DNA of 64,000 nucleotides from Candidatus Bathyarchaeota archaeon (GCA_026014585.1 JAOZIA010000024.1:186001-250000); one strand, 5' to 3'; counted from the first letter of the stretch, positions 1 through 9,872 are shown. Notes: a model not told the origin generated them from the sequence alone. Program-made: numbers and translations.

Positions 1-518
1 AAGTTAAGGGTCATTCCGCTGCCTTGGCCTGCTTCAATCATGATTCCACTTAGCATGTTTCCGATTTCCCCAAGTTCATTTTCTGCTTCGGGGAATACGC
101 TGACTAGTCCACTGCGGACTGAACGAAGGACACCAACTGCTGGTCCTAATGTGGATACTACATCACCCAATTCTGAGACGGTACGTAATCTTAATGTGAT
201 TTGTTCAAGAGCAAGTTTGGCATTCATGATTAATTTGGACATTTTGCGGACTTCGGCTAGCTCGTTTGCAAAAACGTTTGCTCTTGCAGTGTCGTGTTTT
301 GTGTATGCATCAACGATTCTTGCGAAAATTGCTTTGTCTCTTTGGCTGAATCGGTCGGTTGCTTGGTCAAGTTTTTGGACTTGAAGCTCGATGCGTCTTA
401 CTGCAAAATCAAGTCGTGGTTTTAGTGGTCCTGGCGGGTTAACGGCGTCTTTTATGTGGTTCCCGAGGGGTTGTTCATCCCGTTTAGCTTCCCATTTTTT
501 TGCGAATCGTTCTGACAA
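1..518 (-). CDS. cdvB: ESCRT-III/Snf7-family protein (CdvB-like), partial at window edge
   Basis: The reverse strand reads from a TTG start at 516-518 to the window edge without a stop, so the C-terminus is missing. A good ribosome site (AGGAGG, about 525-532) lies just upstream and decides the start. The protein has the archaeal ESCRT-III N-terminus: a basic first stretch (SERFAKKWEAK), a proline-rich link (VNPPGPLKPRL), then long amphipathic helices (RRIELQVQKLDQATDRF and onward). In TACK archaea such proteins polymerise on membranes in cell division or vesicle budding. No cdvA or cdvC (Vps4) is visible because the window ends here. Family call is firm; the division role is inferred from the family. 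Confidence 0.8.
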   Translation of the reverse strand, partial: MSERFAKKWEAKRDEQPLGNHIKDAVNPPGPLKPRLDFAVRRIELQVQKLDQATDRFSQRDKAIFARIVDAYTKHDTARANVFANELAEVRKMSKLIMNAKLALEQITLRLRTVSELGDVVSTLGPAVGVLRSVRSGLVSVFPEAENELGEIGNMLSGIMIEAGQGSGMTLN

Positions 519-734
519 TTAATATTCCTCCTAACTGCATTGAACTGCAGGAAACAATCTTATACATTGTTAATATGGCAGAAATATGCACGTATATACG
601 TAGGTGTATATGCTACGTGAAATTGCCTTTTTTGCTTTAACTTTATGATTAAATGCTGAACGTGACGCATGGTAAATTATACATAAATATGTTAGTTAGA
701 CTAAAAAGACGCATGATGTAATTGCTAGACAAAG

Positions 735-968
735 GTGAAAACATTGAACGACAGATTAAAAGTATTCGTCATCATCGGGGTTCTCGGTTTTGTCGCAGGC
801 ATCATCGCCTATTCAGTAGCCACATATTTCATCCCATGGCTCATCGAAGTTATGCCATCAATCAGTGGAGTAGCACCCTTCCTAATATCAGGAATTGTCG
901 GCGCCATATTGACAGTATTGCTGGTAGCCATCTGGGCAATGTTAACAGGCAAACGAAACTACCAATAA
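735..968 (+). CDS. small two-helix membrane protein, unknown function
   Basis: Short protein of up to 77 residues with two hydrophobic segments (about residues 9-28 and 44-70), the second rich in Gly, Ile, Leu and Val and ending in a short basic tail (TGKRNYQ). I do not recognise a family. GTG at 735 gives the longest form. The GGTG at 734-737 sits at ideal ribosome-site distance from TTG at 744, so the true start may be 744 (MNDRLKVF). It stands alone between cdvB and dnaJ, both more than 200 bases away. Membrane location is the only safe prediction. Confidence 0.55.
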   Translation: MKTLNDRLKVFVIIGVLGFVAGIIAYSVATYFIPWLIEVMPSISGVAPFLISGIVGAILTVLLVAIWAMLTGKRNYQ

Positions 969-1199
969 ACACAGAGCCAAAAGGCTCGACCTTTCTTTAA
1001 AAAACCAGTAAACACTCTTTCTTCTCAGCCAAAATTTTTTTGTTCTTTCTGAAAGCAACACAACTCAACTGCCAAACAGGTTTCCTGCAAGACATGTGTA
1101 GGGGTAATCTTGAATTTTTAGGGAAATAATATAAATCTTAGACTGAAGCTAACTTTTAAAAGTCAAAGAAAGATATGCACATTTAGCGGTAAAGTGCCT

Positions 1200-2309
1200 A
1201 TGGCAGAAAAAAAAGACTATTACGAAGTTCTCGGCGTAGAAAAAAAAGCATCTGACAGCGAAATCAAAGATGCCTACAGAAAACTAGCCATGCAATACCA
1301 CCCTGACCGCAACAAATCAGCGGACGCAGAGGAAAAATTCAAAGAAATCAGCGAAGCCTACGCGGTACTCTCTGACCCACAAAAACGTCAACAATACGAC
1401 CAACTTGGACACTCAGGCTTTGACCAACGCTACAGCTCAGAAGACATTTTCCGAGGTGCAGATTTTGACTCAGTTTTTCGCGACATGGGCTTTGGTGACT
1501 TATTCCGAACTATTTTCGGAGGCGGATTCCAAACTGAACGCATCAACCGCGGTCAAGACCTTGAATATTTACTAGATATTTCTCTTGAACAGGCAGCAAC
1601 GGGCATTGAGAAAGAAATTGAGGTGCCCCGAAGTGAGCACTGTGATGTTTGTGGCGGCAGCGGCGCTCAGCCAGGAACTAACCCTAAAACTTGCCCCCGA
1701 TGTGGCGGACAGGGCAGAGTTCAGAGTATGCGGCAGACCCCATTGGGAACGTTTATGCAGGTAACGAGTTGCCCGATGTGTCGTGGACGGGGAAAAATCA
1801 TTGAAACCCCCTGCAGCAACTGCCGAGGCTCAGGTATAGTTAAGAAACGCCGAAAAATCACAGTAAAAGTCCCCCCGGGCATGGAAGATGGAATGCATCT
1901 GCGTTTGCGAGGCGAAGGCGAAACCCCACCAAACAATGGAGAACCAGGCGACCTCTACGTAGGCGTACGCGTAAACCCCAACCCCGACTTCATCAGAGAC
2001 CAAGACGACCTCTACCACGTCGAAATGATAAGCTACCCCCAGGCGGCACTGGGCGCAGAAATCACCGTACCAACCCTCATCGACGGCGAACAAACCGTGC
2101 GCATTCACGCGGGCACTCAGGTGGGCGAAACCATCAGGTTACGCGGCAAAGGCATGCCACGATTCCGAGGCTACGGCAGAGGCGACCTCATCATCCGTGT
2201 GGGCATAGCGGTACCAGAAAAACTCACCAAAAAACAAAAAGAACTCCTCGAAGAACTCGCAAAAGAATTGGGTACTGAAGTATCAAAAGGCAGAAAATTC
2301 AGACTATAA
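1200..2309 (+). CDS. dnaJ: Chaperone DnaJ (Hsp40, type I)
   Basis: Co-chaperone that stimulates DnaK ATPase and delivers unfolded clients. From ATG at 1200 (369 aa; GTG at 1194 would add two residues) it has an N-terminal J domain with the HPD motif at residues 34-36, a short Gly/Phe region (about 97-110), four CxxCxGxG zinc motifs starting near residues 148, 165, 191 and 205, and the C-terminal client-binding domains. This is a complete type I DnaJ of normal length. It lies apart from grpE-dnaK, which run the other way 1.5 kb downstream. An AT-rich TATA-like stretch (AATATAAAT near 1127-1136) is the likely promoter. Confidence 0.95.
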   Translation: MAEKKDYYEVLGVEKKASDSEIKDAYRKLAMQYHPDRNKSADAEEKFKEISEAYAVLSDPQKRQQYDQLGHSGFDQRYSSEDIFRGADFDSVFRDMGFGDLFRTIFGGGFQTERINRGQDLEYLLDISLEQAATGIEKEIEVPRSEHCDVCGGSGAQPGTNPKTCPRCGGQGRVQSMRQTPLGTFMQVTSCPMCRGRGKIIETPCSNCRGSGIVKKRRKITVKVPPGMEDGMHLRLRGEGETPPNNGEPGDLYVGVRVNPNPDFIRDQDDLYHVEMISYPQAALGAEITVPTLIDGEQTVRIHAGTQVGETIRLRGKGMPRFRGYGRGDLIIRVGIAVPEKLTKKQKELLEELAKELGTEVSKGRKFRL

Positions 2310-2342
2310 CTTCTTACATTGCTTTTTATCAAAAAAGCTTTT

Positions 2343-3302
2343 TCAAGTAAGTAATTGAAGGTTTAACTGCTTTGCCAGTGCCTTGTACCTGTTTCTAACT
2401 GTAACTTCGGTGACTCCAGCTGCTTCAGCAATGTCTTTTTGCGTTTTCTTCTCATTGTTTTGTAGACATGCGATGTAGAGCGCTGCGGCAGCCAACCCCA
2501 TAGGGTCTTTCCCCGCAGCAACACGCTTACGTCTAGACTCCCGAAGAATCGCTATAGCTGCACCTATTGTTTTACCTGAAATTTCATTTTTTTCTGCAAT
2601 TTTGGAAACATAAATCAATGAGTCAGCAACGGGCATATGAACATTAAGCTCTTGAAGCAGTAACCTATAGCAGCGGGCAACGTCTTTCTTGTCAACCAGG
2701 CTAGCTTCAGAGATTTCATGAAGTGACCGGGGTATTCCGCTTTCGCGGCAAGCCGCATAAAGTGCAGCTGCAGAGATAGAGTTGATTGACCTGCCTCTGA
2801 CTAAGCCTTTTTCTAAGGCTTTACGGTAGGTAACAGCTGCTTTTTCTTTGATTGGTTGAGAGACACCAATATTGCTTGATAAACGTTCAATTTCAGACAT
2901 TGCTTGTGCAAGGTTTCTATCAACTGACGAATGCACACGACTGCGGATTTGTCATTTCCTTAGACGCCACATTTGAAGCCTAGTTGAGAGGGGAAGTTTT
3001 CGTCCGAAGGCATCTCTGTCCACTTGGCTAATTGCAGTGGATAAACCCTTGTCGTGAATTGAATATAAGGTGGGCATACCAACACGACTTCGGGAGGCTT
3101 TCTCTTGTACAGTAAAGGCACGCCATTCAGGTCCTTTATCTAACATCTGTTCATATAAGACAAGACCACAGTCTCCACAGATGGTTTCGCCTGTGTCGTA
3201 ATCGTGAACAAGATTTTTGCTTGCACACTCTGGGCAGGTATCAACTAAACGCTGATGCGGTTTAACTGTTTCTTTGGCTGTACTTAATCGGGTTATACTC
3301 AT
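2343..3302 (-). pseudogene. tfb: Transcription initiation factor B (TFB) interrupted by one in-frame TGA
   Basis: Read through, the 319-codon frame is a full-length TFB, the archaeal TFIIB homologue that bridges TBP/TATA and RNA polymerase. The N-terminal zinc ribbon (CPEC...CGDC), B-reader region and two cyclin repeats are all recognisable. The frame is broken only by TGA at 2952-2954, within LRK(stop)QIRSRV, exactly where TFBs normally carry Trp (LRKWQIR). No base is inserted or lost: frames before and after agree. Downstream, a GTG at 2936 could start a 197-aa core-domain protein lacking the zinc ribbon. TGA is the normal stop of many genes here, so it is not generally read as Trp. Options are a recent nonsense mutation in one of several tfb copies, a base-call error (TGG to TGA), or readthrough. 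Confidence 0.85.
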
Positions 3303-3484
3303 TTTTCCAATTCCATTTTTTCTTGCCCAGAACCATTACTGAATCAGAAAAGCAACATAAGGCAGAAAAGTGAATAATGTAATCTGTGCACCCATTTTCT
3401 AAGAGGCACATACCATATATGGCTTTGCCATCAACAATAGGAATATTATACTCTTAGTTGTCCTTAAAACAAGCAAGACAACAA

Positions 3485-3553
3485 ATGCCACGATTCCACG
3501 GTTACGGCAGAGGCGACGCCCCCAAAGAAATTGCGATAAAGGTTAAGTCTTAA
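3485..3553 (+). pseudogene. dnaJ 3'-end remnant (duplicated fragment)
   Basis: A 33-base stretch starting at ATG 3485 matches the dnaJ coding sequence at 2154-2186 at about 30 of 33 positions and encodes MPRFHGYGRGD, against [11 protein letters not shown] in DnaJ. After that the frame diverges (APKEIAIKVKS) and stops at 3551-3553. No J domain or zinc region is present nearby. It overlaps the 3' end of the opposite-strand small membrane gene by 11 bases. It looks like the stump of a former second dnaJ, or a duplication scar, lying between tfb and dnaK. Confidence 0.6.
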
Positions 3554-3761
3554 CAGGTTTTGTTATAGCTCGCTCATTCGTGTGCTTAAGCCATCCAACA
3601 GTCATAATGAGAGCGCCAATAAAAATTGAAATCATCATTCCATAAACCATGTAGCCATTGTACCAAATTTTAGTGAGAAGGCTAACTTCCTGAAAGACTC
3701 CAGCTATAAGCATTACTGCAAGTCCAAGTATAGTTATTTTTAAACCACGACTCAGGTGCAA
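3543..3761 (-). CDS. small two-helix membrane protein, unknown function
   Basis: A 72-residue protein with two hydrophobic helices (about residues 9-27 and 38-58) separated by a short aromatic loop (IWYNGYMVYG) and ending in a charged tail (KHTNERAITKPVKT). I do not recognise the family. It reads in the same direction as tfb but is separated from it by 240 bases, and its start is about 115 bases from the dnaK stop. The 3' end overlaps the dnaJ remnant on the other strand. Confidence 0.5.
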   Translation of the reverse strand: MHLSRGLKITILGLAVMLIAGVFQEVSLLTKIWYNGYMVYGMMISIFIGALIMTVGWLKHTNERAITKPVKT

Positions 3762-3877
3762 AATATCGCCAAGTAAATTTGATTTTTGTAGATTTAAGAC
3801 TTTGTGAAGTTACAATTTCTGCTCTAAAATAAAAACAAAAAAGGCACAAAAAAGAAAAAAGGAAAGGTTCCTTGGAA

Positions 3878-5788
3878 CTACTTTACTTTATAGTCTTCTG
3901 AGTCGACCACGTCAGGTCCTTCTTGTCCTTGGTCGCCGCTTGGGGGCGGTGTTGGTCCCGCGCCTGCGCCGGGTTGGGCTCCTGGTTGTTGCTGCTGTTT
4001 GGCGTAGTCCTGTGCGGCTTGCTGATACACTTTGGTTCCGACTTCCTGCAGCACCTTCTGCAATTCATCGGATTTGGCTTTGATTGCTGCCATGTCGTTG
4101 CTGGCTAAGGCGTTTTTGAGTTCGGTTACTGCAGCGTCGATTTTGCCTGATTCTTCTGTGCTGATTTTTCCTGCAAGGTCGCTCTTGGTTTTCTCAGCGG
4201 TGTAGACTAGGCTGTCGGCGGTGTTGCGTGTTTCGGCTTCTTCTTTCTTTTTGCGGTCTTGTTCTTGGAATTGTTCGGCGTCTTTGATTAGGCGTTCTTT
4301 TTCTTCTTTGCTGAGTTTGGTTGAGGCGGTGATGCGGATTTTGTTTTCTTTACCTGTTCCACGGTCTTTAGCGGTAACGTTTAGAATGCCGTTGGCGTCA
4401 ATGTCAAAGGTAACCTCGATTTGGGGTACGCCTCTGGGTGCGGGGGGCAAATCCACAAGATTGAACATGCCCAATGAAACGTTGTCTGCGGACATTGTAC
4501 GTTCCCCTTGGAGTACGTGGATTGTGACTGCGGTTTGGAAGTCCGCGGCTGTTGTGAACACTTGGCTGCGTTTAGTGGGGATGGTGGTGTTTTTGTCTAG
4601 GACTTTGGTCATTACGCCGCCCATGGTTTCAACACCCAAAGATAGCGGAGTAACATCCAGTAGCAATAGGTCGGTGACTTCGCCTGACACGACTCCTCCT
4701 TGGATTGCTGCGCCGATGGCGACGCTTTCCATTGGGTCGATTCCGCGTTCAGATGCTTTGCCCAAGATTTGCTCGACAAAGCGTTGCACTAGGGGCATTC
4801 TGGTCATGCCGCCGATTAGGATGATTTTATCTACTTGCTGGGGTGTGAGTTTTGCATCTTCAAGAGCCTTAAGCAGTGTTGGTCTTGTGCGTTCCACGAT
4901 GGGCTGTGCAAGAGATTCAAGCTTGGTTCTTGTCAGGGTCATGTGTAGGTGCTGTGGTCCCTGAGCGTTAGCTGTAAGGAAAGGCAGGTCGATATCTGTG
5001 CTCATAAGTGTGGAGAGTTCGATTTTGGCTTTCTCCGCCGCGTCCTTAAGACGAGACATTGCCATTTTGTCGTTGCTGACATCTACGCCTGTTTGGCGTT
5101 TGAACTCTTCTAGAATGTAGCTCATGACTGCTTTGTCCACGTCGGTTCCGCCCAACTGGGTGTCGCCGCTGGTAGATAGGACTTGGAAGACTCCTTTGCC
5201 AAAGTCCATTAAGGTTACGTCGTGGGTGCCGCCGCCGAAGCTAAAGACGAGAATTTTCATTTCGTGCTGGAGTTTGTCGATGCCATAGGCTAGGCATGCT
5301 GCGGTTGGTTCGTTGATGATGCGCATTACCTCGAAGCCTGCGATTTCGCCTGCGTCTTTGGTGGCTTGGCGCTGGTTATCGTTAAAGTGTGCTGGAACCG
5401 TGATTACTGCCTTGCTTACGTTTGTGCCAAGGTAGGTTTCTGCGTCTTTTTTGATTTTTTGTAAGATAAAAGCTGAGAGTTGTTGTGGGGTGTATTCTTT
5501 GCCGTAAATTTGGGCTTTGTAGTCGCTGCCCATTTTGCGTTTTATTTCAAAAACTGTTCCTTCTGCGTTAGTTGTGGCTTGGCGTTTTGCGGATTCACCT
5601 ACCAGCAACTGTCCGTCTTTGGTGAAGGCGACAACTGAGGGGAACATTTTTCCCGCCATTGTTGGTCCTTCTGCGCTTGGTATGACCGTGGCGTGTCCAC
5701 CTTCGTAGATAGCGGCTGCCGAGTTGGTTGTTCCAAGGTCTATTCCTAAAACTTTTTGGGTTTTTGTACTACTATTTTGGTTGCTCAA
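3878..5788 (-). CDS. dnaK: Chaperone DnaK (Hsp70)
   Basis: ATP-driven protein-folding chaperone. The 636-aa protein opens with the phosphate-binding signature GIDLGTTNS, carries the second Hsp70 signature in the nucleotide-binding domain ([11 protein letters not shown], where the usual form is LGGGTFDV), the adenosine loop (LIGGMTRMP), the conserved linker ([15 protein letters not shown]), the substrate-binding beta domain and a helical lid ending in a Gln/Pro/Gly-rich tail ([12 protein letters not shown]). Length is normal. It is preceded by grpE with a 17-base overlap, so the two are one operon. Many archaea lack DnaK; its presence with DnaJ and GrpE is typical of mesophilic lineages that acquired the bacterial-type system. 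Confidence 0.97.
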   Translation of the reverse strand: MSNQNSSTKTQKVLGIDLGTTNSAAAIYEGGHATVIPSAEGPTMAGKMFPSVVAFTKDGQLLVGESAKRQATTNAEGTVFEIKRKMGSDYKAQIYGKEYTPQQLSAFILQKIKKDAETYLGTNVSKAVITVPAHFNDNQRQATKDAGEIAGFEVMRIINEPTAACLAYGIDKLQHEMKILVFSFGGGTHDVTLMDFGKGVFQVLSTSGDTQLGGTDVDKAVMSYILEEFKRQTGVDVSNDKMAMSRLKDAAEKAKIELSTLMSTDIDLPFLTANAQGPQHLHMTLTRTKLESLAQPIVERTRPTLLKALEDAKLTPQQVDKIILIGGMTRMPLVQRFVEQILGKASERGIDPMESVAIGAAIQGGVVSGEVTDLLLLDVTPLSLGVETMGGVMTKVLDKNTTIPTKRSQVFTTAADFQTAVTIHVLQGERTMSADNVSLGMFNLVDLPPAPRGVPQIEVTFDIDANGILNVTAKDRGTGKENKIRITASTKLSKEEKERLIKDAEQFQEQDRKKKEEAETRNTADSLVYTAEKTKSDLAGKISTEESGKIDAAVTELKNALASNDMAAIKAKSDELQKVLQEVGTKVYQQAAQDYAKQQQQPGAQPGAGAGPTPPPSGDQGQEGPDVVDSEDYKVK

Positions 5789-6302
5789 TTTTTTTGTCCT
5801 CCATTTGTGACTTTGATGGTTTTACTGATACTTTGACGATGCAGGGTCGGATTAGGCGTTCTTTGAGTTTGTAGCCTTTGCGGATTTGCTCCATTACAGT
5901 ATTGGGTTCTGCATCGTCACATTCCACGGTGGCTACAGCGTGGTGACATGTGGGGTCAAAAATTTTGCCCTTTGTGTCTTCTACTGTTGTGACGCCTTCT
6001 TGCTCAAGAACTTTTCTTAACTTCTTTAATGTCATTTCCACACCATCAACGAGCGATTTTTGTGCGGAATCTGCTGAAACACAAAGAGCAAGCTCTAACT
6101 CATCTACCACATCAAGAAGCGCCATAACCAAACGTTCATTCGCGTACGCTTTTGCTTGTTGGGCTTCGCGTTCATAACGTTTTTTTAGGTTCTCCAAATC
6201 CGCCTGTAAATATGCCAGCTTGTTGAGGTATTCTTCAGAACGTTTTTTCTCGCATTCCAACTGTTTTTCTAGGTTGGCGTGCGCTTCTTGTTTTTTATCC
6301 AT
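5772..6302 (-). CDS. grpE: Nucleotide exchange factor GrpE
   Basis: Releases ADP from DnaK. The protein (about 176 aa from ATG at 6302) has a long N-terminal coiled coil ([19 protein letters not shown]), the GrpE core ([15 protein letters not shown]) and the C-terminal beta domain with the hallmark FDPTCHHAV and [23 protein letters not shown] at 6314 would add four residues, but the GAGG ribosome site abuts that codon and is well spaced for 6302. It overlaps the start of dnaK and is surely co-transcribed. Confidence 0.93.
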   Translation of the reverse strand: MDKKQEAHANLEKQLECEKKRSEEYLNKLAYLQADLENLKKRYEREAQQAKAYANERLVMALLDVVDELELALCVSADSAQKSLVDGVEMTLKKLRKVLEQEGVTTVEDTKGKIFDPTCHHAVATVECDDAEPNTVMEQIRKGYKLKERLIRPCIVKVSVKPSKSQMEDKKIEQPK

Positions 6303-6505
6303 AAATAGCTGCAACCTCGCGGTATTACTAATAAGCGTACAGTCTGAGAATAAAAATTTTCTCTTTTATAAACGGACTTTTTAACGTACAATATCAAGAG
6401 TTAACGCTTGTTCTTTTGTTTGTTGGAGTTTTGGTTTTTCTGGTGCAGTACATTATTTTTTGGCAATTTTTGGGGGGTTTGGGTTTGTTTTGGCAACAAG
6501 TTTAT

Positions 6506-6558
6506 ATATCAATTGTGATATCAGTAGCGATAATCAGTAATGATATCAATAGTGATAT
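6506..6558 (+). promoter_or_regulatory. Two-copy operator in front of the PadR-ABC exporter operon
   Basis: Two inverted repeats with identical 6-base arms and 4-base spacers: ATATCA-ATTG-TGATAT at 6506-6521 and ATATCA-ATAG-TGATAT at 6543-6558, centres 37 bases apart. The first adjoins a TATA-like TTTATATA (6501-6508) and the second ends four bases before the padR ATG. This arrangement fits autoregulation by the downstream PadR protein, whose dimers bind such palindromes; the link to PadR is inference. Confidence 0.75.
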
Positions 6559-6561
6559 GAA

Positions 6562-7173
6562 ATGTTTGGCGAAGATAAAGAAGACAGAAAAGAATTTCGG
6601 GAACAAATGCGACACGAAAGACGCCACATGTTCCACAAACACAACTGGATGCGCCACAACGCCATGGTCCCCAAAGGCTTCCTACGCTACCACGTCCTAG
6701 AAGCCCTAAAAGAAAAACCCATGTCAGGCAGCGAACTCATGGAAGAAATCGGCAAAAACATGGGCGGACAATGGAAACCCAGCCCCGGCTCAATTTATCC
6801 CCTGCTGGCATGGCTACAAGACAACACCTACATACAGGAGTTGCCTACCGAAAACGGAATGAAACGCTACCAGCTCACCCAAAGCGGCAAAGACCTGCTA
6901 GAAGAGCAAAAGAAGGTACGGGAAAAATTCCAATCCGACTTTGGCTTCATGGGAACCCCATGGTTTAACCACTCATTAGGAAAGATCCCTAAAGAAAAAA
7001 GCAACCAAGTACAAACCACAATGAAACAACTGCTCACCTCAGCACTTAGGCTGGGCAAAACCTTGTGTGAAAACTATTCCGAGAAAGATTTAGAGGAAGC
7101 CCTCAAAATCATCGATGACGCCAGCAAAAAACTCGATGAAATAAACAACAAACTTCAAGGCGAAAAACAATGA
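6562..7173 (+). CDS. PadR-family transcriptional regulator
   Basis: The 203-aa protein has the PadR winged-helix domain at about residues 35-120: MVPKGFLRYHVLEAL, KPMSGSELMEEI, the recognition segment PSPGSIYPLLAWL and the wing (MKRYQLTQSGKDLL), followed by a helical dimerisation tail. PadR proteins repress drug-efflux or stress genes and are released by small ligands. The stop overlaps the start of an ABC ATPase (ATGA), so it heads an exporter operon. Two matching palindromes lie directly upstream, supporting self-repression. Confidence 0.9.
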   Translation: MFGEDKEDRKEFREQMRHERRHMFHKHNWMRHNAMVPKGFLRYHVLEALKEKPMSGSELMEEIGKNMGGQWKPSPGSIYPLLAWLQDNTYIQELPTENGMKRYQLTQSGKDLLEEQKKVREKFQSDFGFMGTPWFNHSLGKIPKEKSNQVQTTMKQLLTSALRLGKTLCENYSEKDLEEALKIIDDASKKLDEINNKLQGEKQ

Positions 7174-8177
7174 GCCAAGTAAAAGAGAATGTCATAACCG
7201 TTGAGGGTTTAACTAAAACATTCAACACTCTAACCGCCGTAGACCACATCAACTTCAACGTCAAAAAAGGCGAAATATTCGGATTTTTAGGTCCAAACGG
7301 GGCAGGCAAAACCACCACCATCAAAATGCTAATCACCGTACTCCGCCCCAGTGAAGGCAAAGCAACCATACTCGGAGGCGACATCAGAAAACAAAGCATG
7401 GACGTTCGCGCTTCAATCGGCGTGGTCCCTCAAGAATACACTGCAGATGAAGACCTAACCGCTTATGAGAACATTTTGCTATGCGCAGATCTATATGGTA
7501 TTCCCCGCTCGGTTTCCAAGAAGCGGGCAGAGGACCTGTTGGAGCTGGTGGAGTTAACTGCTTTTAAGAAGAAGCGCGTGCAAACTTTTTCGGGGGGCAT
7601 GAGACGCAGATTAGAGTTGGCTTGTGGCTTGATTAACCGCCCCAAAGTGCTTTTCCTTGATGAGCCCACGTTTGGTTTGGACGTGCAGACAAGAGCGGCA
7701 ACTTGGAATTATGTGAAGATGCTAAAGAAAGAGTTTGGCATGACCCTATTCTTGACAACACACTATTTGGAGGAAGCGGATGCTTTGTGTGACCGCGTTG
7801 CCATTATTGACCATGGCAAAATCGTTGTGATAGGCTCCCCAACTGAGCTTAAAGACAGCTTAGGTGGCGACATCATCACGTTATCCATTCAGAAAGATGA
7901 GGACATCAGCGATTTAATCAGTAAAGTCGAGCACGTAAAAGAAGTTACAAAAGAAGACGGCGAATACAGAATTAAAGCGTCCAACGGCGAATTAACCACA
8001 CCCCTAATCATCGAAGCCCTACGAAACAATGGACACGTAGTCACCAAGCTATCCCTAACCAAACCCACACTAAACGAGGTTTACTTACAGTATACGGGTA
8101 GGTCTATGCGTGATGCAGAAGAATCAAAAGAAGGCGTTATGTCTCAGCGTATGATGATACGGAGGTCTCATGCATGA
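7170..8177 (+). CDS. ABC exporter ATPase, DrrA/CcmA type
   Basis: ATP-binding subunit of an ABC-2 type exporter, 335 aa. Walker A GPNGAGKTTT at residues 41-50, Q-loop VVPQEY, signature FSGGMRRRLELA, Walker B VLFLDEPTFGLD and a switch His in LTTHYLEEAD are intact. The C-terminal 100 residues form the accessory domain common in daunorubicin-resistance-type ATPases. Start overlaps the padR stop and its own stop overlaps the permease start (ATGA at both junctions), showing translational coupling. Substrate unknown; drugs, lipids or cell-surface polymers are usual for the family. Confidence 0.92.
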   Translation: MSQVKENVITVEGLTKTFNTLTAVDHINFNVKKGEIFGFLGPNGAGKTTTIKMLITVLRPSEGKATILGGDIRKQSMDVRASIGVVPQEYTADEDLTAYENILLCADLYGIPRSVSKKRAEDLLELVELTAFKKKRVQTFSGGMRRRLELACGLINRPKVLFLDEPTFGLDVQTRAATWNYVKMLKKEFGMTLFLTTHYLEEADALCDRVAIIDHGKIVVIGSPTELKDSLGGDIITLSIQKDEDISDLISKVEHVKEVTKEDGEYRIKASNGELTTPLIIEALRNNGHVVTKLSLTKPTLNEVYLQYTGRSMRDAEESKEGVMSQRMMIRRSHA

Positions 8178-9088
8178 TTCAAGACCCTGAGACACAGGTT
8201 TCAAAAAGCCGCTTTCATGGACTTTGGGCATTAACCCATCGGGAACTCAAAAAATGGTATCAGCAACCGTTTGTGTTCATCATGGGCATTGTTCAGCCAA
8301 TTCTATGGCTTGCCCTGCTGGGTAAAGCAATGAACATAAGCGCCATGTTCACAGGCTCCTCACTGCCACCGCTGCCCGCAATGGATCCAGCATTAACACC
8401 TGGACAAATGCAAGTCCTTAGCACATACTTTGCCAGCATGCAAAACTCAATAATGACCTCAACCTTTGGCACAACCGATTACTTCTCATTCATGGCAATG
8501 GGTATGGTAGCCTTTACCGTAGTCTTCACAACAGCGTTTACGGGCATGTCGGTGGTTTGGGATAGACGTTTAGGCTTCTTAAACAAAGTCTTAAGCACGC
8601 CTGTTTCGCGGTCATCAATAATCCTCTCAAAAGTGCTATCAGCAAGCATACGCGCAATATTTCAATCCGCAATCGTCGCAGTCATAGCGTTTGCAATGGG
8701 ACTCGTTGTAGGCACTAACTTTGGCTGGTACAGCATATTGGGAATTTTTGCCATCGTGTTCATGGTAAGCGTAGGCTTGTCTTCGATGTTCACGGCGTTA
8801 ACGTTGCGTTCCACCCGAATGGAAACCCCACAGGCAATCATTCAGTTAATCACGATGCCATTGATGTTTGCAAGCAGCGCATATTTCCCCATCGACAAAA
8901 TGCCCAGTTGGCTACAAAGCATCGCAAGCGTAAACCCAATCTCCTACACCATCGACGCAGTACGCAGACTCATGATATTTAGTGACGGCTTTGGTCCCCT
9001 AGCATTGGACTTCGCGTTTGTTGGAGCATTCGCGGTCATTGTCACGGTGATTTGCGTGGTGCTATCGTGGAGATACCTAAACAAGTAA
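8174..9088 (+). CDS. ABC-2 type permease
   Basis: Membrane subunit (304 aa) partnering the preceding ATPase. It begins with the typical cytoplasmic helix (ALTHRELKKWYQQPF), followed by six hydrophobic segments and an extracytoplasmic loop after the first one (MNISAMFTGSSLPP). The ABC-2 core VVWDRRLGFLNKVLSTPVSR is present, as is the C-terminal NPISYTIDAVRRLM motif. ATGA overlap with the ATPase. The next gene starts 91 bases later, so the MacB-like pair may be a separate transcript. Confidence 0.9.
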   Translation: MIQDPETQVSKSRFHGLWALTHRELKKWYQQPFVFIMGIVQPILWLALLGKAMNISAMFTGSSLPPLPAMDPALTPGQMQVLSTYFASMQNSIMTSTFGTTDYFSFMAMGMVAFTVVFTTAFTGMSVVWDRRLGFLNKVLSTPVSRSSIILSKVLSASIRAIFQSAIVAVIAFAMGLVVGTNFGWYSILGIFAIVFMVSVGLSSMFTALTLRSTRMETPQAIIQLITMPLMFASSAYFPIDKMPSWLQSIASVNPISYTIDAVRRLMIFSDGFGPLALDFAFVGAFAVIVTVICVVLSWRYLNK

Positions 9089-9179
9089 GGGTCATCCCGT
9101 CTTTCCCCTTTTTAGTTCATGTTAGGTAAATAGTCTTTATAAGAAACCTTAATGTCAAAACAGAAAAGAGGAAAAAATC

Positions 9180-9872
9180 ATGTCTTTTCCAGTCGTAGAA
9201 GCAATAGACGTTAAAAAAACGTACATGCTGGGTAAAATCCCAGTGGAAGCCCTGCGAGGCGTAAACCTCAAAGTTGAAGCAGGCGACTTCATCTCAATTC
9301 TTGGTCCCTCAGGAAGCGGCAAATCAACCATGTTAAACCTGATAGGTGCATTAGATAAGCCTACAGCAGGCACACTGCTAATTGATGGCGTTGACATTGG
9401 CAAACTCAACGATAATCAATTGGCAGATTTGCGGCTTAAAATCGGGTTTGTGTTCCAATTCTTCAACCTAATTCCTCGCCTCACCGCCAAAGACAACGTG
9501 GAGTTATCCATGTCTATAGCAAGCCTTGGCAAGGCACAGCGGAAACAACGTGCAATGGAACTGCTAGAAACAGTGGGATTAAAAGACAGAGTAAACCACA
9601 AACCCGCCGAACTCAGCGGAGGACAACAGCAACGTGTAGCAATCGCGCGGGCGTTAGCAAACAACCCCAAATTTCTGCTACTTGATGAGCCAACAGGGAA
9701 CGTGGACTCCAAAACAGCCAATGAAGTTATCACCTTAATCAAGAAGCTAAACAAAGAAGATAACGTCAGCATCATCATGGTTACTCATGACCAACATTTG
9801 GCAAGCGAAGCTAAACGAACAGTGCAAATGTTTGACGGAAAAATCACATTTGATGAGGTGAACCATCAATGA
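9180..9872 (+). CDS. ABC transporter ATPase, LolD/MacB type
   Basis: The 230-aa ATPase resembles LolD/MacB-family subunits: Walker A GPSGSGKST, the family-typical QFFNLIPRLTAKDNVE after the Q-loop, signature LSGGQQQRVAIARAL and Walker B LLLDEPTGNVD. It forms a pair with the FtsX-type permease that follows, overlapping it by ATGA. Such pairs act as mechanotransducing exporters of peptides or lipoproteins; the archaeal substrate is unknown. AGAGGAAAAAATC lies just before the ATG. Confidence 0.92.
   Translation: MSFPVVEAIDVKKTYMLGKIPVEALRGVNLKVEAGDFISILGPSGSGKSTMLNLIGALDKPTAGTLLIDGVDIGKLNDNQLADLRLKIGFVFQFFNLIPRLTAKDNVELSMSIASLGKAQRKQRAMELLETVGLKDRVNHKPAELSGGQQQRVAIARALANNPKFLLLDEPTGNVDSKTANEVITLIKKLNKEDNVSIIMVTHDQHLASEAKRTVQMFDGKITFDEVNHQ

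Noticed and set aside
2343-3302. Selenocysteine or recoded TGA in tfb
   Set aside because: TGA ends many other genes here, no SECIS-like element is evident, and the homologous residue is Trp, not Cys.
4221-4964. Long open frame on the plus strand opposite dnaK
   Set aside because: It is the antisense shadow of a high-confidence dnaK; composition is rich in Ser/Arg/Leu with no family match.
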